Source: an uncultured Bacteroidales bacterium
GTDB taxonomy: Bacteria > Bacteroidota > Bacteroidia > Bacteroidales > UBA932
Reading direction: 5' to 3'
Assembly (NCBI GenBank): GCA_947165305.1
Contig: CAMUZW010000006.1
Location: 1-36,492, forward strand
Length of the DNA: 36,492 nt
The position numbers and the translations under genes are program-made. The notes under the pieces were generated by a model, which ran no database searches, was not told where the DNA came from, and worked only from the letters and a program-made list of their open reading frames with translations. Positions 16,757 through 26,830 of the stretch are shown here, in pieces; the stretch's first letter is position 1; each line of letters starts with the position of its first letter.

Positions 16757-19700
16757 ATGTCAACTTGCAAACACATTTTCCTTTTTGCGCTTGGGATGAT
16801 CCTGTTTGCCTGGGGGGCAGGTGCTCAGAACCTGGTCACCGGACATGTCATGGATGAGACGGGAAGTCCTCTCCCCGGAGCCGGTGTCATCGTCAGTGGC
16901 ACAGCTACGGGAGTCACTTCAGACAGCAAAGGCGCATATTCGCTGACGGCCGCGCCTGATGCCGTCCTCGAATTCTCCTTTATCGGGTATACAACCCAGA
17001 CCATACCGGTGAACGGCCGTGCAACGATCGACGTCACGCTGCTTCCTGATACAAATCTGCTGGAAGAAACCGTGGTGGTCGGTTATGGAACCCAGAAAAA
17101 AGTCAACCTGACGGGGTCCGTGTCGACCGTTGACTTCCAGGAGGTTGCGGCCTCCAGGCCTGTTACGACGACAGGGGCGGCCCTGTCCGGCCTCAATGCC
17201 GGCGTGATGGTCCGCCAGACCTCGTCCAATCCGGGCAGCGAGGGCGTGACCATCCGGATCCGCGGTATCGGAACCCTGAACGATTCGGCTCCGTTGGTCA
17301 TCGTAGACGGATTTGAAGGATCCCTCGGCAATGTGAACCCGGATGATATAGCCTCCATTTCCATCCTGAAGGATGCCGCCTCCTGCGCCATCTATGGCAA
17401 CCGGGGCGCGAATGGCGTGATTCTCGTCACGACCAAGGGGAACGACGCCAAGACAGGCAGGCACAGCATTACTTACAGCGGTCAGTTTGCCGTCAATGCC
17501 CCTGCCGGCAGTTTCAGGCTGGTTTCCGACTATGCCGACTACATGGAAATCATGAACGAGTCAGCCGAGAACATCGGGAATGCGGCTATCTTCTCCCAGG
17601 CGATGATCGACCTGTGGAGAGAAAAATCCAAGGACCCGAAAGGAATTGCCGACAGCGGATATCCCAATTATGTCGCTTACCCAAATACAGACTGGGTCAA
17701 GGCGATGTTTAACTATACGCTCTATCAGAAGCACAATATTTCTGCTTCCGGCTCAGGCGGCGGAGTCCGCTATCTGATTTCCGCCTCCTATATGGATAAT
17801 CCGGGTATCGTGAACAATACGGGATATCGCCGTTACCAGCTCCGCGGAAACATCTCCGCACAGGTGACGCCCTGGCTCGAGATCGGAACCCGGATCTGGG
17901 GCTTCCTTGGCAACCGCCAGCTGAATGATTTCTCCGGCGCATCATCCTACATGTCCCGCGCCACGCCGGGCATCTACCCGTATTACGACGGGAAGTTCGG
18001 CTGGATGGAGAATCCGGAGCAGCACGCCAACTCCAGGAACAACCTGTACTTTTTCAACAGGATCGGCGGCAGCGCCAAGACCTTCTACGGCAACGCAGCC
18101 CTGTATACCAATATTTCCCTGCCGTTTGATATCAAGTATCACGCTTCCTTCAACTATACGCACCAGAACGTAGATTATATGAAGTGGGTCAACCTGGGCG
18201 GCGCGTACTCCTTCAGCCGCGCAGCCGAGGCCTATACCTATAACAACCTCGCTAACCAGTATACCGAAATACAGGGCAGTAACACGCGGCACTGGACATT
18301 CCAGACCAATCTGTCTTGGAATCACACGTTTGCTTCCAGGCATGAGGTCGGTGCGCTGGTCGGCTTTGAGGCGCTGAGCCACAATCACGGTGAAAGTACC
18401 TCGCGCAAGACGGGCGCCACGACGGAGTCCCTGCACGAACTCAAGACGATGACCAATATGACGACGATTACCGGAACGCATGAGGAATATGCGGCGGCAT
18501 CCGTCTTTGGCCGTCTGACCTATGCTTATGACGGACGATACCTTGCCGAGGTCAACCTCCGGTATGACGGGTCTTCCCGTTTCTCCCGCCGGGCCCGCTG
18601 GGGCCTGTTCCCTTCTGTTTCGGCAGGCTGGCGCATCTCCCAGGAACCCTGGCTCAAAGGGAAGGGTGTTGACAATCTCAAGTTGAGGGCGTCCTGGGGA
18701 AGGCTCGGTAACAATTCCACGGACAATTACGGTTATCTGTCCACCTATGCCGTGGGTGCCGCCTATCCGTTCGGCAATCAGCAGGTGACGGGTCTTACCG
18801 CAACGCTTTCCAACGATCTGCTCGAATGGGAGACCACCACTTCCTACGACGTCGGCCTGGATGCCGGTTTCTTCAAGAACCGGCTTACGATAGAAGCCGA
18901 TGGCTATCACCGTGTCACGGACGGAATCCTTTACAACGTGCCTGTCTTCGGCGTCATCGGAACCAAGTCTGCGCCGGATCAGAATATCGCCCAGGTGACC
19001 AATAGCGGTATTGAGATTACGCTCGGGTGGAAAGACAGCATCGGAGACTTCCACTATGGAATATCGGCCAACTTCACCCGCAACTGGAACAGGGTGTCCC
19101 GTTATAAGGGCCGTCTGCAGGCCGGATGGGTGACAGGAGAGGACGGGACCCGTTCCTATCAGTCCAATATCGGTGATGTGTCAACCGGTACTTCGCAGCG
19201 GGTGCTGGAGGGGAAAATCATCAATGAGTGGTATCTGGTACCGGTTTATTCCGGTGACGGTTCTCATTTCTTCGGCGACGGCTCAGTCAATCCGGACGGC
19301 GGTCCCCGGGACGGTATGATCCGGACAGAGGAAGACATGGCCTGGCTCCGTGCGATGGTGGATGCCGGTGCGGAGTTCCTGCCCAACCAGAAGGTCTCCA
19401 AAGACAAGATCTGGTACGGCGACTATATATATGCCGATATCAACGGCGACGGCGTCTATGGCGGCGAGGATGACAATCAGTTCCAGAATAAAGGCGTTAC
19501 GCCGAAATTCTACTATGGTGTCCAGCTGAATATGGACTGGAAGGGAATCGATGCGGCGGTCACGCTGTCCGGCTCGGGCGGCAATGCCATGTACTGGCGC
19601 CACGGCGGATACCACTCCTACGGGACCCGTGCCGATCTTTCGCTCCCATACGATATCGCATACGACCATTATTTCTACGATCCGGAGAACCCGGACGATC

Positions 19701-20014
19701 CGCGGACCAACCTGACGTCTTCCCACGCCCGTCTGACGCTGAATTACGGCTCCGAACAGAGCGGTGCGACGGTTGCTTCCACGCATTTCCTCTATAAGCT
19801 GGATTACCTCCGCATCAAGAATGTGACCCTTGGCTATACGCTCCCTTCCAAGTGGACGCGTAAGATTGCCATGAAGAATCTCCGGGTTTATTTCAGCGGT
19901 GAAAACCTGTTCACATTCACGAAATATCCCGGGATGGATCCGGAATTCAACAGCACGACCAACTATTATGCGATGCTCCGGCAGTACACCTTTGGTATCA
20001 GCGTTAAATTTTAA
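16757..20014 (+). CDS. SusC-family TonB-dependent outer-membrane glycan transporter
   Basis: A 1085-aa protein with a signal peptide ending near AGAQ (about 23). A CarboxypepD_reg-like domain covers about 27-100, followed by the TonB-box region LLEETVVVGYGTQKK near 100-114. The plug domain (about 115-235) includes the family hallmarks VIVDGFEGSLGNVNPDDI, SISILKDAASCAIYGNRGAN and VILVTTKG. The rest is the beta-barrel, ending YTFGISVKF with a terminal aromatic residue as expected for Bam insertion. It imports oligosaccharides with the SusD lipoprotein encoded 9 bp downstream, powered by TonB-ExbBD. Length is normal for the family. Confidence 0.97.
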   Translation: MSTCKHIFLFALGMILFAWGAGAQNLVTGHVMDETGSPLPGAGVIVSGTATGVTSDSKGAYSLTAAPDAVLEFSFIGYTTQTIPVNGRATIDVTLLPDTNLLEETVVVGYGTQKKVNLTGSVSTVDFQEVAASRPVTTTGAALSGLNAGVMVRQTSSNPGSEGVTIRIRGIGTLNDSAPLVIVDGFEGSLGNVNPDDIASISILKDAASCAIYGNRGANGVILVTTKGNDAKTGRHSITYSGQFAVNAPAGSFRLVSDYADYMEIMNESAENIGNAAIFSQAMIDLWREKSKDPKGIADSGYPNYVAYPNTDWVKAMFNYTLYQKHNISASGSGGGVRYLISASYMDNPGIVNNTGYRRYQLRGNISAQVTPWLEIGTRIWGFLGNRQLNDFSGASSYMSRATPGIYPYYDGKFGWMENPEQHANSRNNLYFFNRIGGSAKTFYGNAALYTNISLPFDIKYHASFNYTHQNVDYMKWVNLGGAYSFSRAAEAYTYNNLANQYTEIQGSNTRHWTFQTNLSWNHTFASRHEVGALVGFEALSHNHGESTSRKTGATTESLHELKTMTNMTTITGTHEEYAAASVFGRLTYAYDGRYLAEVNLRYDGSSRFSRRARWGLFPSVSAGWRISQEPWLKGKGVDNLKLRASWGRLGNNSTDNYGYLSTYAVGAAYPFGNQQVTGLTATLSNDLLEWETTTSYDVGLDAGFFKNRLTIEADGYHRVTDGILYNVPVFGVIGTKSAPDQNIAQVTNSGIEITLGWKDSIGDFHYGISANFTRNWNRVSRYKGRLQAGWVTGEDGTRSYQSNIGDVSTGTSQRVLEGKIINEWYLVPVYSGDGSHFFGDGSVNPDGGPRDGMIRTEEDMAWLRAMVDAGAEFLPNQKVSKDKIWYGDYIYADINGDGVYGGEDDNQFQNKGVTPKFYYGVQLNMDWKGIDAAVTLSGSGGNAMYWRHGGYHSYGTRADLSLPYDIAYDHYFYDPENPDDPRTNLTSSHARLTLNYGSEQSGATVASTHFLYKLDYLRIKNVTLGYTLPSKWTRKIAMKNLRVYFSGENLFTFTKYPGMDPEFNSTTNYYAMLRQYTFGISVKF

Positions 20015-20023
20015 GAAGTCACT

Positions 20024-21766
20024 ATGAAAACGTTAAGATATTGTATCTCCGTACTGGCAGTCCTGACGGCTGTCACAGGCTGCAACAAATTCCTGGACCG
20101 CTTCCCGACCGACCGGGTCAGTTCCAATACGGTCTTTACTTCGGGCAAGCTGGCCGAGTCGGCCGTGATTTCGGCATACAGCAATATCCTGTATGACTAT
20201 GTCAGCGCCGACCTCGACCGCATCAACTGGGACGCTTTTGCCGGCGTGATCGATCCGTATTATGATAATTTCTACACGAATTATCTATATCTCAACGGAA
20301 ATGTCCAGCCGAACGCTCCTATCTTCCTGACTTACTGGAAACGCCTGTACGAAGGCATCAACCGGGCGAACGACATTATCGGTCATTTCGGGGAAGTACC
20401 CGACCTGCCGGATGATGTGAAGGCATGCAGGATAGCCGAATGCAAGTTCCTCCGGGCCTATCATTATTACAAACTGAATGCCCTCTGGGGCGGTGTTCCG
20501 TGGTACGAGAAGAACCTTGCTCCGTCCGAGTATACCCGTCCCCGGAGCACGGAGGATGAGATCTGGGACAAGATTATCCAGGATCTGACCGACTGTATCA
20601 ACTGTCCGTCCCTGCCCGACAAGATTGCCGGCAGTTCGTCTGACTACGGCCGTATTACCAAAGGGGCCGCGTATGCCCTGCGCGGAAAGGTCTATCTGTG
20701 GAAGAAGATGTATGCGGAGGCGGAAGCCGACTTTCTGGCCATCGCTCCGCTGGGTTACGGCCTGCTGCAGAAACCCTATGCCGACATTTTCAAACTGGCG
20801 AATGAAACTTCCGAAGAGATCATCTTCTCGGCCCGCATGGTGGAACTCAGCGGCTGGGGGAATGCATTCAGCCGCTCTTATGGATCCTGGCAGGTGGCCG
20901 GAAAGGGCGGAAACAACACGTTCTATATGAACCAGCAGTTTGTCGACAGTTATCCCTGTGCGGACGGAAAAGAATTCAAGTGGGATAATTTCCTACCGGG
21001 ATGGTCTTCCATGACGCCGGCGGCCCGCAGCGTATTCTTCCTTCGTGACGGGCTTACGCAGGATGAGATCAGCCAGATGGAGGAATATGGCGCGGACATG
21101 TCGCAATATCTCCCTTCCGGGAACGAAGCGCGTATCAAAGCGGTGTATAATGCGCGTGATCCCCGTCTGCTGGCCAGTGTCATTACGCCCTATTCGACCT
21201 ATAGCGGCGGATTCTACGGAGCGGCGACCAATTACACGCGCCGCTTCCCCTACCGCCATGACCAGGCTCCGCAGAACGATCTGCGCACCAAGCAGAACAC
21301 GCATTTTTATTATTGCATCCGCAAATTCGTGACGGTCGGTACGGAATGTACGAATGAGACCTATAACCCGCTCGATATTCCGATTATCCGCTATGCCGGT
21401 GTCCTTCTTGACCTGGCCGAGGCGGTTGCCGGGCAGAACCGGCCCGATGAGGCGCTGGGCTACGTCAATCAGGTCCGCGACCGGGCGGGTGTATCTCCTT
21501 ATCTGACTTCGGACGGGATCAAGGAGAAGATTGTAAATGAAAGGCGCTGGGAGTTTGCCTGTGAGGAGACCCTTTATTATGACGAATTGCGTTGCGGCAC
21601 CTGGAAGGATTTCCGCTTTGCCGCCGGGAACGGCCTTGCCGAACCATGGGGAACGACCGAATACCGGTACAGCTGGGGCGGAGATGCCTACTACCACTGG
21701 CCGATTCCCAGCAAGGAAAGAGAAATGAATACGAATCTGGTACAGAATGCGGGCTGGCTAAAATAA
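20024..21766 (+). CDS. SusD/RagB-family glycan-binding lipoprotein
   Basis: A 580-aa lipoprotein with signal MKTLRYCISVLAVLTAVTGC (Cys20) and the typical mature start NKFLDRFPTD. The N-terminal region has the SusD TPR pattern (YWKRLYEGINRANDII, CRIAECKFLRAYHYYKL). The C-terminus has the usual VNERRWEFACEETLYYDELR and YHWPIPSKEREMNTNLVQN blocks. It forms the lid on the SusC transporter and holds the glycan at the cell surface. Spacing to both neighbours is under 10 bp. Confidence 0.96.
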   Translation: MKTLRYCISVLAVLTAVTGCNKFLDRFPTDRVSSNTVFTSGKLAESAVISAYSNILYDYVSADLDRINWDAFAGVIDPYYDNFYTNYLYLNGNVQPNAPIFLTYWKRLYEGINRANDIIGHFGEVPDLPDDVKACRIAECKFLRAYHYYKLNALWGGVPWYEKNLAPSEYTRPRSTEDEIWDKIIQDLTDCINCPSLPDKIAGSSSDYGRITKGAAYALRGKVYLWKKMYAEAEADFLAIAPLGYGLLQKPYADIFKLANETSEEIIFSARMVELSGWGNAFSRSYGSWQVAGKGGNNTFYMNQQFVDSYPCADGKEFKWDNFLPGWSSMTPAARSVFFLRDGLTQDEISQMEEYGADMSQYLPSGNEARIKAVYNARDPRLLASVITPYSTYSGGFYGAATNYTRRFPYRHDQAPQNDLRTKQNTHFYYCIRKFVTVGTECTNETYNPLDIPIIRYAGVLLDLAEAVAGQNRPDEALGYVNQVRDRAGVSPYLTSDGIKEKIVNERRWEFACEETLYYDELRCGTWKDFRFAAGNGLAEPWGTTEYRYSWGGDAYYHWPIPSKEREMNTNLVQNAGWLK

Positions 21767-21775
21767 AAAGTGATG

Positions 21776-24700
21776 ATGAAGAAAGTAATTTTAAGTATTG
21801 TTTTGTCCGTTCTCTCCTTTGCCGCGGTGCATGCGCAGGGCGTGAAGGCATGGGAAGGAACACTGGAACTACCCACTTACCTGTTGGATCCTGCGGAAGA
21901 AGCACCCGTGTTTGACCGTGACTGGTCTTATCAGCGGGCGCGCCGGAGCGTTTATCCCTATCCGCTGAATGACAACATGACCCGGAACCGGCAGAATGTC
22001 AGCTGGAAGGCGCTTTATCTGGAGAATGAGTATGTGCAGCTCTGCGTCCTCCCGGAGATCGGCGGCCGGTTGTTCTATGCCATCGACAAGACCAACGGAT
22101 ATGATATCTTCTACCATCAGGATTGCGTCAAGCCGGCGAATGTCGGCATGACCGGGGCCTGGATCAGCGGCGGCGTTGAATGGAACGTGTTCCATCACCA
22201 TCGGCAGACAAGCCACATCCCCTGCGACTGGAAGATCGAATCCGCCCCTGACGGGAGCAAGACCATCTGGCTGGGCGAGACGGAGTACCGTCACAGGATG
22301 CAGTGGGCGATCGGCATCACCCTGCACCCGGGCTGTTCCTATATGGAGATCAGCGGCCGCCTGATGAATGCGACCCAGAACAACAACTCGCTTCTGTACT
22401 GGTCCAACGTTTCGACCAGCGTGGACGAGAATTATCAGATAATCTTCCCGCAGTCGACGGAATTCGTCCAGTTCCATTGCAAGAACTGGATGGCGCACTG
22501 GCCCGTTACCGTAGAACCTTATAACGGGACCGAAGAGTACCGCGACAGCGTCGACGCCCAGTGGTGGGCCGCCCATCCGGTCGGGAACTCGATGTTTGTG
22601 TATGACCAGCAGGAAGATTATGTGGCCGGCTATGATCACGGCCGCGATGCGGGGACGATGCTTGCCGGAAACCACAACATCATCAAGGGCGGCAAATTCT
22701 GGTCGTGGGGACCCAATTCGAAGTGGGATACCAAGATCCTGACGGACAATGCCGGACACTACATCGAACTCATGGTCGGCGCCTATTCGGACAACCAGCC
22801 GGATTACAACTGGAATTTCCCGTACGAGACCAAGGAATTCAGCCAGTACTGGTACGGCATCCGGAACATCGGCGGCGTCAAGGCCGGCGACAAGGAGGTG
22901 GCGATGAATATGGACATCCTGCCGGACGGCAATGTCCGGCTCGGCGTCAATGCCACCCGTCGCCGCAGTTCGCTCCGGATGGAACTGCTCAATGCCGGGA
23001 AGAGTGTTTTCTCCAAGGCGGCCCCGGTTGCCCCGGACAAGCCGTTTGTGGAGAAGGTCAATCCCGGGACCATTGAGAAGGATACGGATCTGACGATGAA
23101 CCTTTATGATGAGAAGGACCGGCTGCTGTTCAGCTATACGCCGGTGCATCATGACCTCAGCAAGCCGCTTCCTCCCATTGTGGAGCGCCCGCTCCGTCCG
23201 AAGGATATCAAAAACACGGAAGAATGTTATCTGGTCGGACTGAGGAACCTCCAGTTCCACAATCCTTTCATCGATCCGACGGACTATTTCCTTGAGGTTC
23301 TGCGGAGAGATCCCGGTGACACCCGTGCCAACACCCAGATGGGTGTCTATTATCGCCTCCGTGGCGATTATGACCGTGCTGCAGCGTACCTGCGTACGGC
23401 CATCCGCCGCCAGACACACGATTATACCCGCCCCAAGGATGCCGAAGCGATCTACAATCTGGGTCTGATCCTGAAAGCCCAGGGGAAGAAGGCGGCGGCA
23501 CTCGACACATTGTACAGGGCCACCTGGAATTATACATACAACTCCGGCGCCAATACCCAGCTCGCGCAGATGTATGCGGCGGACGGTAACTGGGAGATGG
23601 CCCTGGACCGTATCAATGAAGCCATTGCCTACAACGGCAGGAACTTCCAGGCCATCAATCTCAAGGGCCTGATCCTCAAGGAGCTCGGAAAGACGGCGGA
23701 AGCCCGCGCATGCTTTGATGCCGTCCTGGCCGAAGATCCTGTCAACGCGCTGGCAACCCGTGAAACCGCCCCGGCGGGCGCGTTCCATACCTTCATGCGG
23801 GAGCAGCCGGAATCTTATCTCGAGCTCGCCATCCTCTATTGGAACAACGGGTTCCCGAAAGAGGCGGAGGCCGTCCTGAGAGATATTGACGCCCGGGTGG
23901 CTTATCCGACCGTCAAGCTCTGGCTCGGTTACCTGACCGGAGACGACAACCTGATCCGTGAAGGACTCGCCCTTCCCGTAGGGTACTGCAACCCGTTCCG
24001 GCTCGAGACCGTTGCCGTGCTTGAGAAAGCCGCGGAAGTGTGTCCGGAGAGCTGGAAGGCCCACTATTACATGGGGAACCTGATGTATGAGAAACAGCCG
24101 CTGCGTGCTGTTGAGGAGTGGAAGAAGGTGACGGAAATGGAGCCTTCCTTCGCCATGGCCTGGCGAAACCTCGGCTGGTACAACTGGCTGCTCAAGAAAG
24201 ACTATGCGGCGGCCAAAACATGTTATCTCAAAGCCATTGAACTGGATCCGGACAGCGCGCTCTTCCTCGAAGAATGCGACCAGGTGCTGGAAGCGCTCGG
24301 GGAGGATGTGGCTTTCCGTCACGAACTCCTCAAGAGCCACCACAAGACAGCGGTCAAGCGGTACTATCCGCTGGCCGGGGAAGTGATTACCGGTATTTTT
24401 ACCGGCGATTATGACTATGTCCTGGATCTGCTCAAGAATTGCTACTTCCCGACCCGTGAGGGCGTGGCCAATTTCCACGATATTTATATGGATGCCCTTC
24501 TGCTTGCCGGTGCGGACCGTGTCAAAAAGGGAGACGTGCAGGGAGCCCTGGACTTATACGCAGGAGCTTTCGATTACCCGGAGAACCATCAGGTATTCTA
24601 TGTGGACGGCCGCAGCCCGCACGACGCGCAGGTGTATGTCGCGATGGCGGACGCCTATGAGAAGCTCGGGAACAAGGATGCCGCCCGCGAGGCATTGGAA

Positions 24701-25030
24701 AAGGCTGCGGAGGTCAACGTCAAGAAGACAGACTACCGGTATTGGAAGGGTGTCGCCCTCAGCCGGCTGGGACGCAAAGCCGAAGCGAAGGAACTGTTCC
24801 GGAATCTGGTGGATGCAGGAAAGAATGCCATCGTAGAAGACTATGTCAACTTCTATGGTGCGGAGGGAACGACGGGCGCCACGGTAGAGAGTATCAATAC
24901 CAAGGCATATTATACGATGGGACTCGGGTACAAAGGACTGGGCCGCGGCGGCAAGGCGAAGAGTTGCTTCCGCAAAGCCGTTTCTTTGAAGAAGGACCAT
25001 CTCTGGGCCAATAAAATGCTTGAAAAATGA
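21776..25030 (+). CDS. DUF5107-TPR protein, secreted
   Basis: About 1084 aa. The frame has GTG, ATG and ATG at 21770, 21773 and 21776; I use the last because it gives a clean signal peptide (MKKVILSIVLSVLSFAAVHA, cleaved near AQG). Residues about 40-380 fit DUF5107, a beta-rich domain related in appearance to galactose-mutarotase-like folds, with VLPEIGGRLFYAIDKTNGYD, WISGGVEWNVFHHHRQTSH and KFWSWGPNSKWDTKILTDN. From about 500 to the end there are tandem TPRs (LGLILKAQGKKAAALDTLYR, AMAWRNLGWYNWLLKKDYAA). Such proteins recur in glycan loci, but I know of no settled activity; a carbohydrate-active role is inferred. Its TGA overlaps the start of the next gene as ATGA. Confidence 0.85.
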   Translation: MKKVILSIVLSVLSFAAVHAQGVKAWEGTLELPTYLLDPAEEAPVFDRDWSYQRARRSVYPYPLNDNMTRNRQNVSWKALYLENEYVQLCVLPEIGGRLFYAIDKTNGYDIFYHQDCVKPANVGMTGAWISGGVEWNVFHHHRQTSHIPCDWKIESAPDGSKTIWLGETEYRHRMQWAIGITLHPGCSYMEISGRLMNATQNNNSLLYWSNVSTSVDENYQIIFPQSTEFVQFHCKNWMAHWPVTVEPYNGTEEYRDSVDAQWWAAHPVGNSMFVYDQQEDYVAGYDHGRDAGTMLAGNHNIIKGGKFWSWGPNSKWDTKILTDNAGHYIELMVGAYSDNQPDYNWNFPYETKEFSQYWYGIRNIGGVKAGDKEVAMNMDILPDGNVRLGVNATRRRSSLRMELLNAGKSVFSKAAPVAPDKPFVEKVNPGTIEKDTDLTMNLYDEKDRLLFSYTPVHHDLSKPLPPIVERPLRPKDIKNTEECYLVGLRNLQFHNPFIDPTDYFLEVLRRDPGDTRANTQMGVYYRLRGDYDRAAAYLRTAIRRQTHDYTRPKDAEAIYNLGLILKAQGKKAAALDTLYRATWNYTYNSGANTQLAQMYAADGNWEMALDRINEAIAYNGRNFQAINLKGLILKELGKTAEARACFDAVLAEDPVNALATRETAPAGAFHTFMREQPESYLELAILYWNNGFPKEAEAVLRDIDARVAYPTVKLWLGYLTGDDNLIREGLALPVGYCNPFRLETVAVLEKAAEVCPESWKAHYYMGNLMYEKQPLRAVEEWKKVTEMEPSFAMAWRNLGWYNWLLKKDYAAAKTCYLKAIELDPDSALFLEECDQVLEALGEDVAFRHELLKSHHKTAVKRYYPLAGEVITGIFTGDYDYVLDLLKNCYFPTREGVANFHDIYMDALLLAGADRVKKGDVQGALDLYAGAFDYPENHQVFYVDGRSPHDAQVYVAMADAYEKLGNKDAAREALEKAAEVNVKKTDYRYWKGVALSRLGRKAEAKELFRNLVDAGKNAIVEDYVNFYGAEGTTGATVESINTKAYYTMGLGYKGLGRGGKAKSCFRKAVSLKKDHLWANKMLEK

Positions 25031-26556
25031 GAAAGTTTGTAATGATTGCGGCCTGTATCCTGGCCGTTCCGATGATGGGTTGCAGCAAAAGCCCGTGGAA
25101 AGAAGATATCGGCGTGCGGATTTCCTGGGACAGGACCTCCTATCAGGAGGTGCGGGAAATCCCCGTCGGGAACCTTGGGTACACGGAGACAAACCTATAC
25201 TATCCCCGGGTCAAGCGCCTTACGGACGGCGCCCTCCTCTTTACCTTCTCGAATCATCATTACGGATGGGATATCTATGCATCCCGGAGTGAAGATGACG
25301 GGAAGACCTGGCAGGATGCCTTCTGCATAGCCCACAGTTATGATACCACCTATGTCTCTTCGGAAGGGATGACGAAGCCGGACCGGATCGTCTATGTCAA
25401 TCCCGATTTCACGGAACTGCAGGACGGGCGGATCATCCTGGCCTTCCAATGGCGGTATTCCGGCGGTTACGGCGACCTGCCCAAGACCAATGAGAACTGC
25501 GGGATCATGATCAGTTTCTCCGAAGACAAGGGGCGGACCTGGTCGGCACCGCGCGAAGTATTCCGCGGGCGCTGCTGGGAGCCGGCCTTCCTCCAGCTTC
25601 CTTCCGGAGAAATCCAGATGTATATCACGTCGAGCCAGGACATCAAGGATAACACATCTTATCCCCGCACCATTGTAATCCGTTCCTTTGACGGAGGTGC
25701 GACCTGGCAGGGAAAACCCTGCTGCGGCATTGAGGACCCCGAGGCCATCTCGCGGAGCATCGACGACCGCTTTGCCTATGACGGAATGCCGACCGGTGTG
25801 CTGCTTGCCGAAGGGAAGGGCATTCTGGTGCCGCTGGAGAGTTGGCATGGCAGGCTGGTCGTGGACCAGACACCGATTGTCGTCAAGACTACGATGGAGG
25901 AGAACTGGCGGACCGACCAGAAGAAACTGCTGGAAGAAGGCGGGCCCGATTATCCGATGAAAAAAGAAGTCAACAAAGACTTCCAGGGATATGGCCCTTA
26001 CGGTACAAGCCTTCCGGGCGGCGAAGTCCTTGTTCTCAGCAACGGGACCTACAAGGGCCGTCAGGGAATCTGGACATTCATCGGCGACAAGACGGGAGAC
26101 AATTTCCATTTTGCGACTTCTCCCTTTACCAGTGATGAATATTGGGGCAGTATTGCCTATATCGGGAATGGTGAAGTTTTCGCTACCGGGACGTACAAAT
26201 ACCGGGATGAGAAAGGAGAGACCCGCGGCATGATCCGGATGATCCGGGGCCGTGTCAATGAGGCCCAAACCCTTCGCAAAGGGCATCTTGACGTTCCTGC
26301 TCCCGAAGCGTTCAGCCCGGTTCCGGCCGGCTGGTGGTTCCTTGGGAAGCGATTCCCTTCGCAGGTCTACGCGGGCTTCGGCTACACGGCCGATGCCTTC
26401 GAGGCCGGTGTCTGCCTGCTGGATGGATCCCTCGCTTCTTATACCCCCGAGAATTCCGATGCGCCGGCCGTCCTGATTGCCCGGAACGACGGTACCGTGT
26501 ACGAAATGGTCGTCAATGCCGAAGGTAAATATATTGTCTACCGGGAAGAAGGTTAG
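25027..26556 (+). CDS. Sialidase-fold (BNR) lipoprotein 1, probable glycoside hydrolase, ends at an in-frame amber codon
   Basis: A 509-aa predicted lipoprotein (MRKFVMIAACILAVPMMGC, Cys19). Three Asp-box motifs mark a six-bladed sialidase-type propeller: SEDDGKTW near 88, SEDKGRTW near 164 and SFDGGATW near 219. The [FY]RIP arginine motif of true sialidases is absent; the matching place reads NLYYPRVKRLTDGALLF, more like GH93 exo-arabinanases and uncharacterised BNR proteins. Sialic-acid specificity is therefore not supported. After the TAG at 26554-26556 the same frame continues for 90 codons encoding half a CBM9-like domain, so the ancestral protein may have been longer. Confidence 0.83.
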   Translation: MRKFVMIAACILAVPMMGCSKSPWKEDIGVRISWDRTSYQEVREIPVGNLGYTETNLYYPRVKRLTDGALLFTFSNHHYGWDIYASRSEDDGKTWQDAFCIAHSYDTTYVSSEGMTKPDRIVYVNPDFTELQDGRIILAFQWRYSGGYGDLPKTNENCGIMISFSEDKGRTWSAPREVFRGRCWEPAFLQLPSGEIQMYITSSQDIKDNTSYPRTIVIRSFDGGATWQGKPCCGIEDPEAISRSIDDRFAYDGMPTGVLLAEGKGILVPLESWHGRLVVDQTPIVVKTTMEENWRTDQKKLLEEGGPDYPMKKEVNKDFQGYGPYGTSLPGGEVLVLSNGTYKGRQGIWTFIGDKTGDNFHFATSPFTSDEYWGSIAYIGNGEVFATGTYKYRDEKGETRGMIRMIRGRVNEAQTLRKGHLDVPAPEAFSPVPAGWWFLGKRFPSQVYAGFGYTADAFEAGVCLLDGSLASYTPENSDAPAVLIARNDGTVYEMVVNAEGKYIVYREEG

Positions 26557-26829
26557 TCCTGGCATCTGATCCATCAGGGCGTAACGGAGGACCTTTGCGT
26601 ACGCGGCACCCTCAACGATGATTCTGATACCGATACCGGTTACTCCGTCAAAGTTTCCATCCCCTGGAAGGTTATCGGCGGAGCTCCCCGCGCGGGTGAG
26701 GAGATGAAGGTTCACCTTCGTCGTTTCTATAAAAAGAACGGCAAAGAAAAGCCGATTTCCATCCAGGAAGACCTGCAGGGTGAAAACTCGGATTATCCTC
26801 AAGAATGGCTCAGCCTGACCCTGAAATAG
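26557..26829 (+). pseudogene. In-frame CBM9-like domain remnant behind an amber stop
   Basis: The 90 codons after the TAG of the preceding gene stay open in the same frame and end in another TAG, 1 bp before the next ATG. The translation contains VRGTLNDDSDTDTGYSVKVS, IPWKVIGG and PQEWLSLTLK. It matches the C-terminal half of CBM9/DOMON-like sugar-binding domains and parallels TDTDNGYVVEIGIP near the end of the next protein. The N-terminal half of the domain is missing and no start codon or promoter serves it. It is either a decayed tail made by deletion plus a nonsense change, or a domain reached only by readthrough. Codon use is normal, so decay would be recent. Confidence 0.72.
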
Positions 26830-26830
26830 C

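Noticed and set aside
21869..24478. Open minus-strand frame of 869 codons opposite the DUF5107 gene
   Set aside because: It is the antisense shadow of a GC-rich coding region, shows no domain or signal sequence, and overlaps a gene with clear family motifs. The long minus frames at 2240-3946, 4545-5963, 6733-8097 and 32098-33492 are of the same kind.
26554..26556. TAG as a reassigned sense codon
   Set aside because: TAG terminates pepP (8326-8328), galM (33337-33339) and the OmpA-like gene (34738-34736) at natural family ends, so a genome-wide recoding does not fit.
25027..26556. True exo-sialidase (GH33)
   Set aside because: Asp boxes are present but the RIP arginine motif is not, and no sialic-acid transport or catabolic gene lies nearby.
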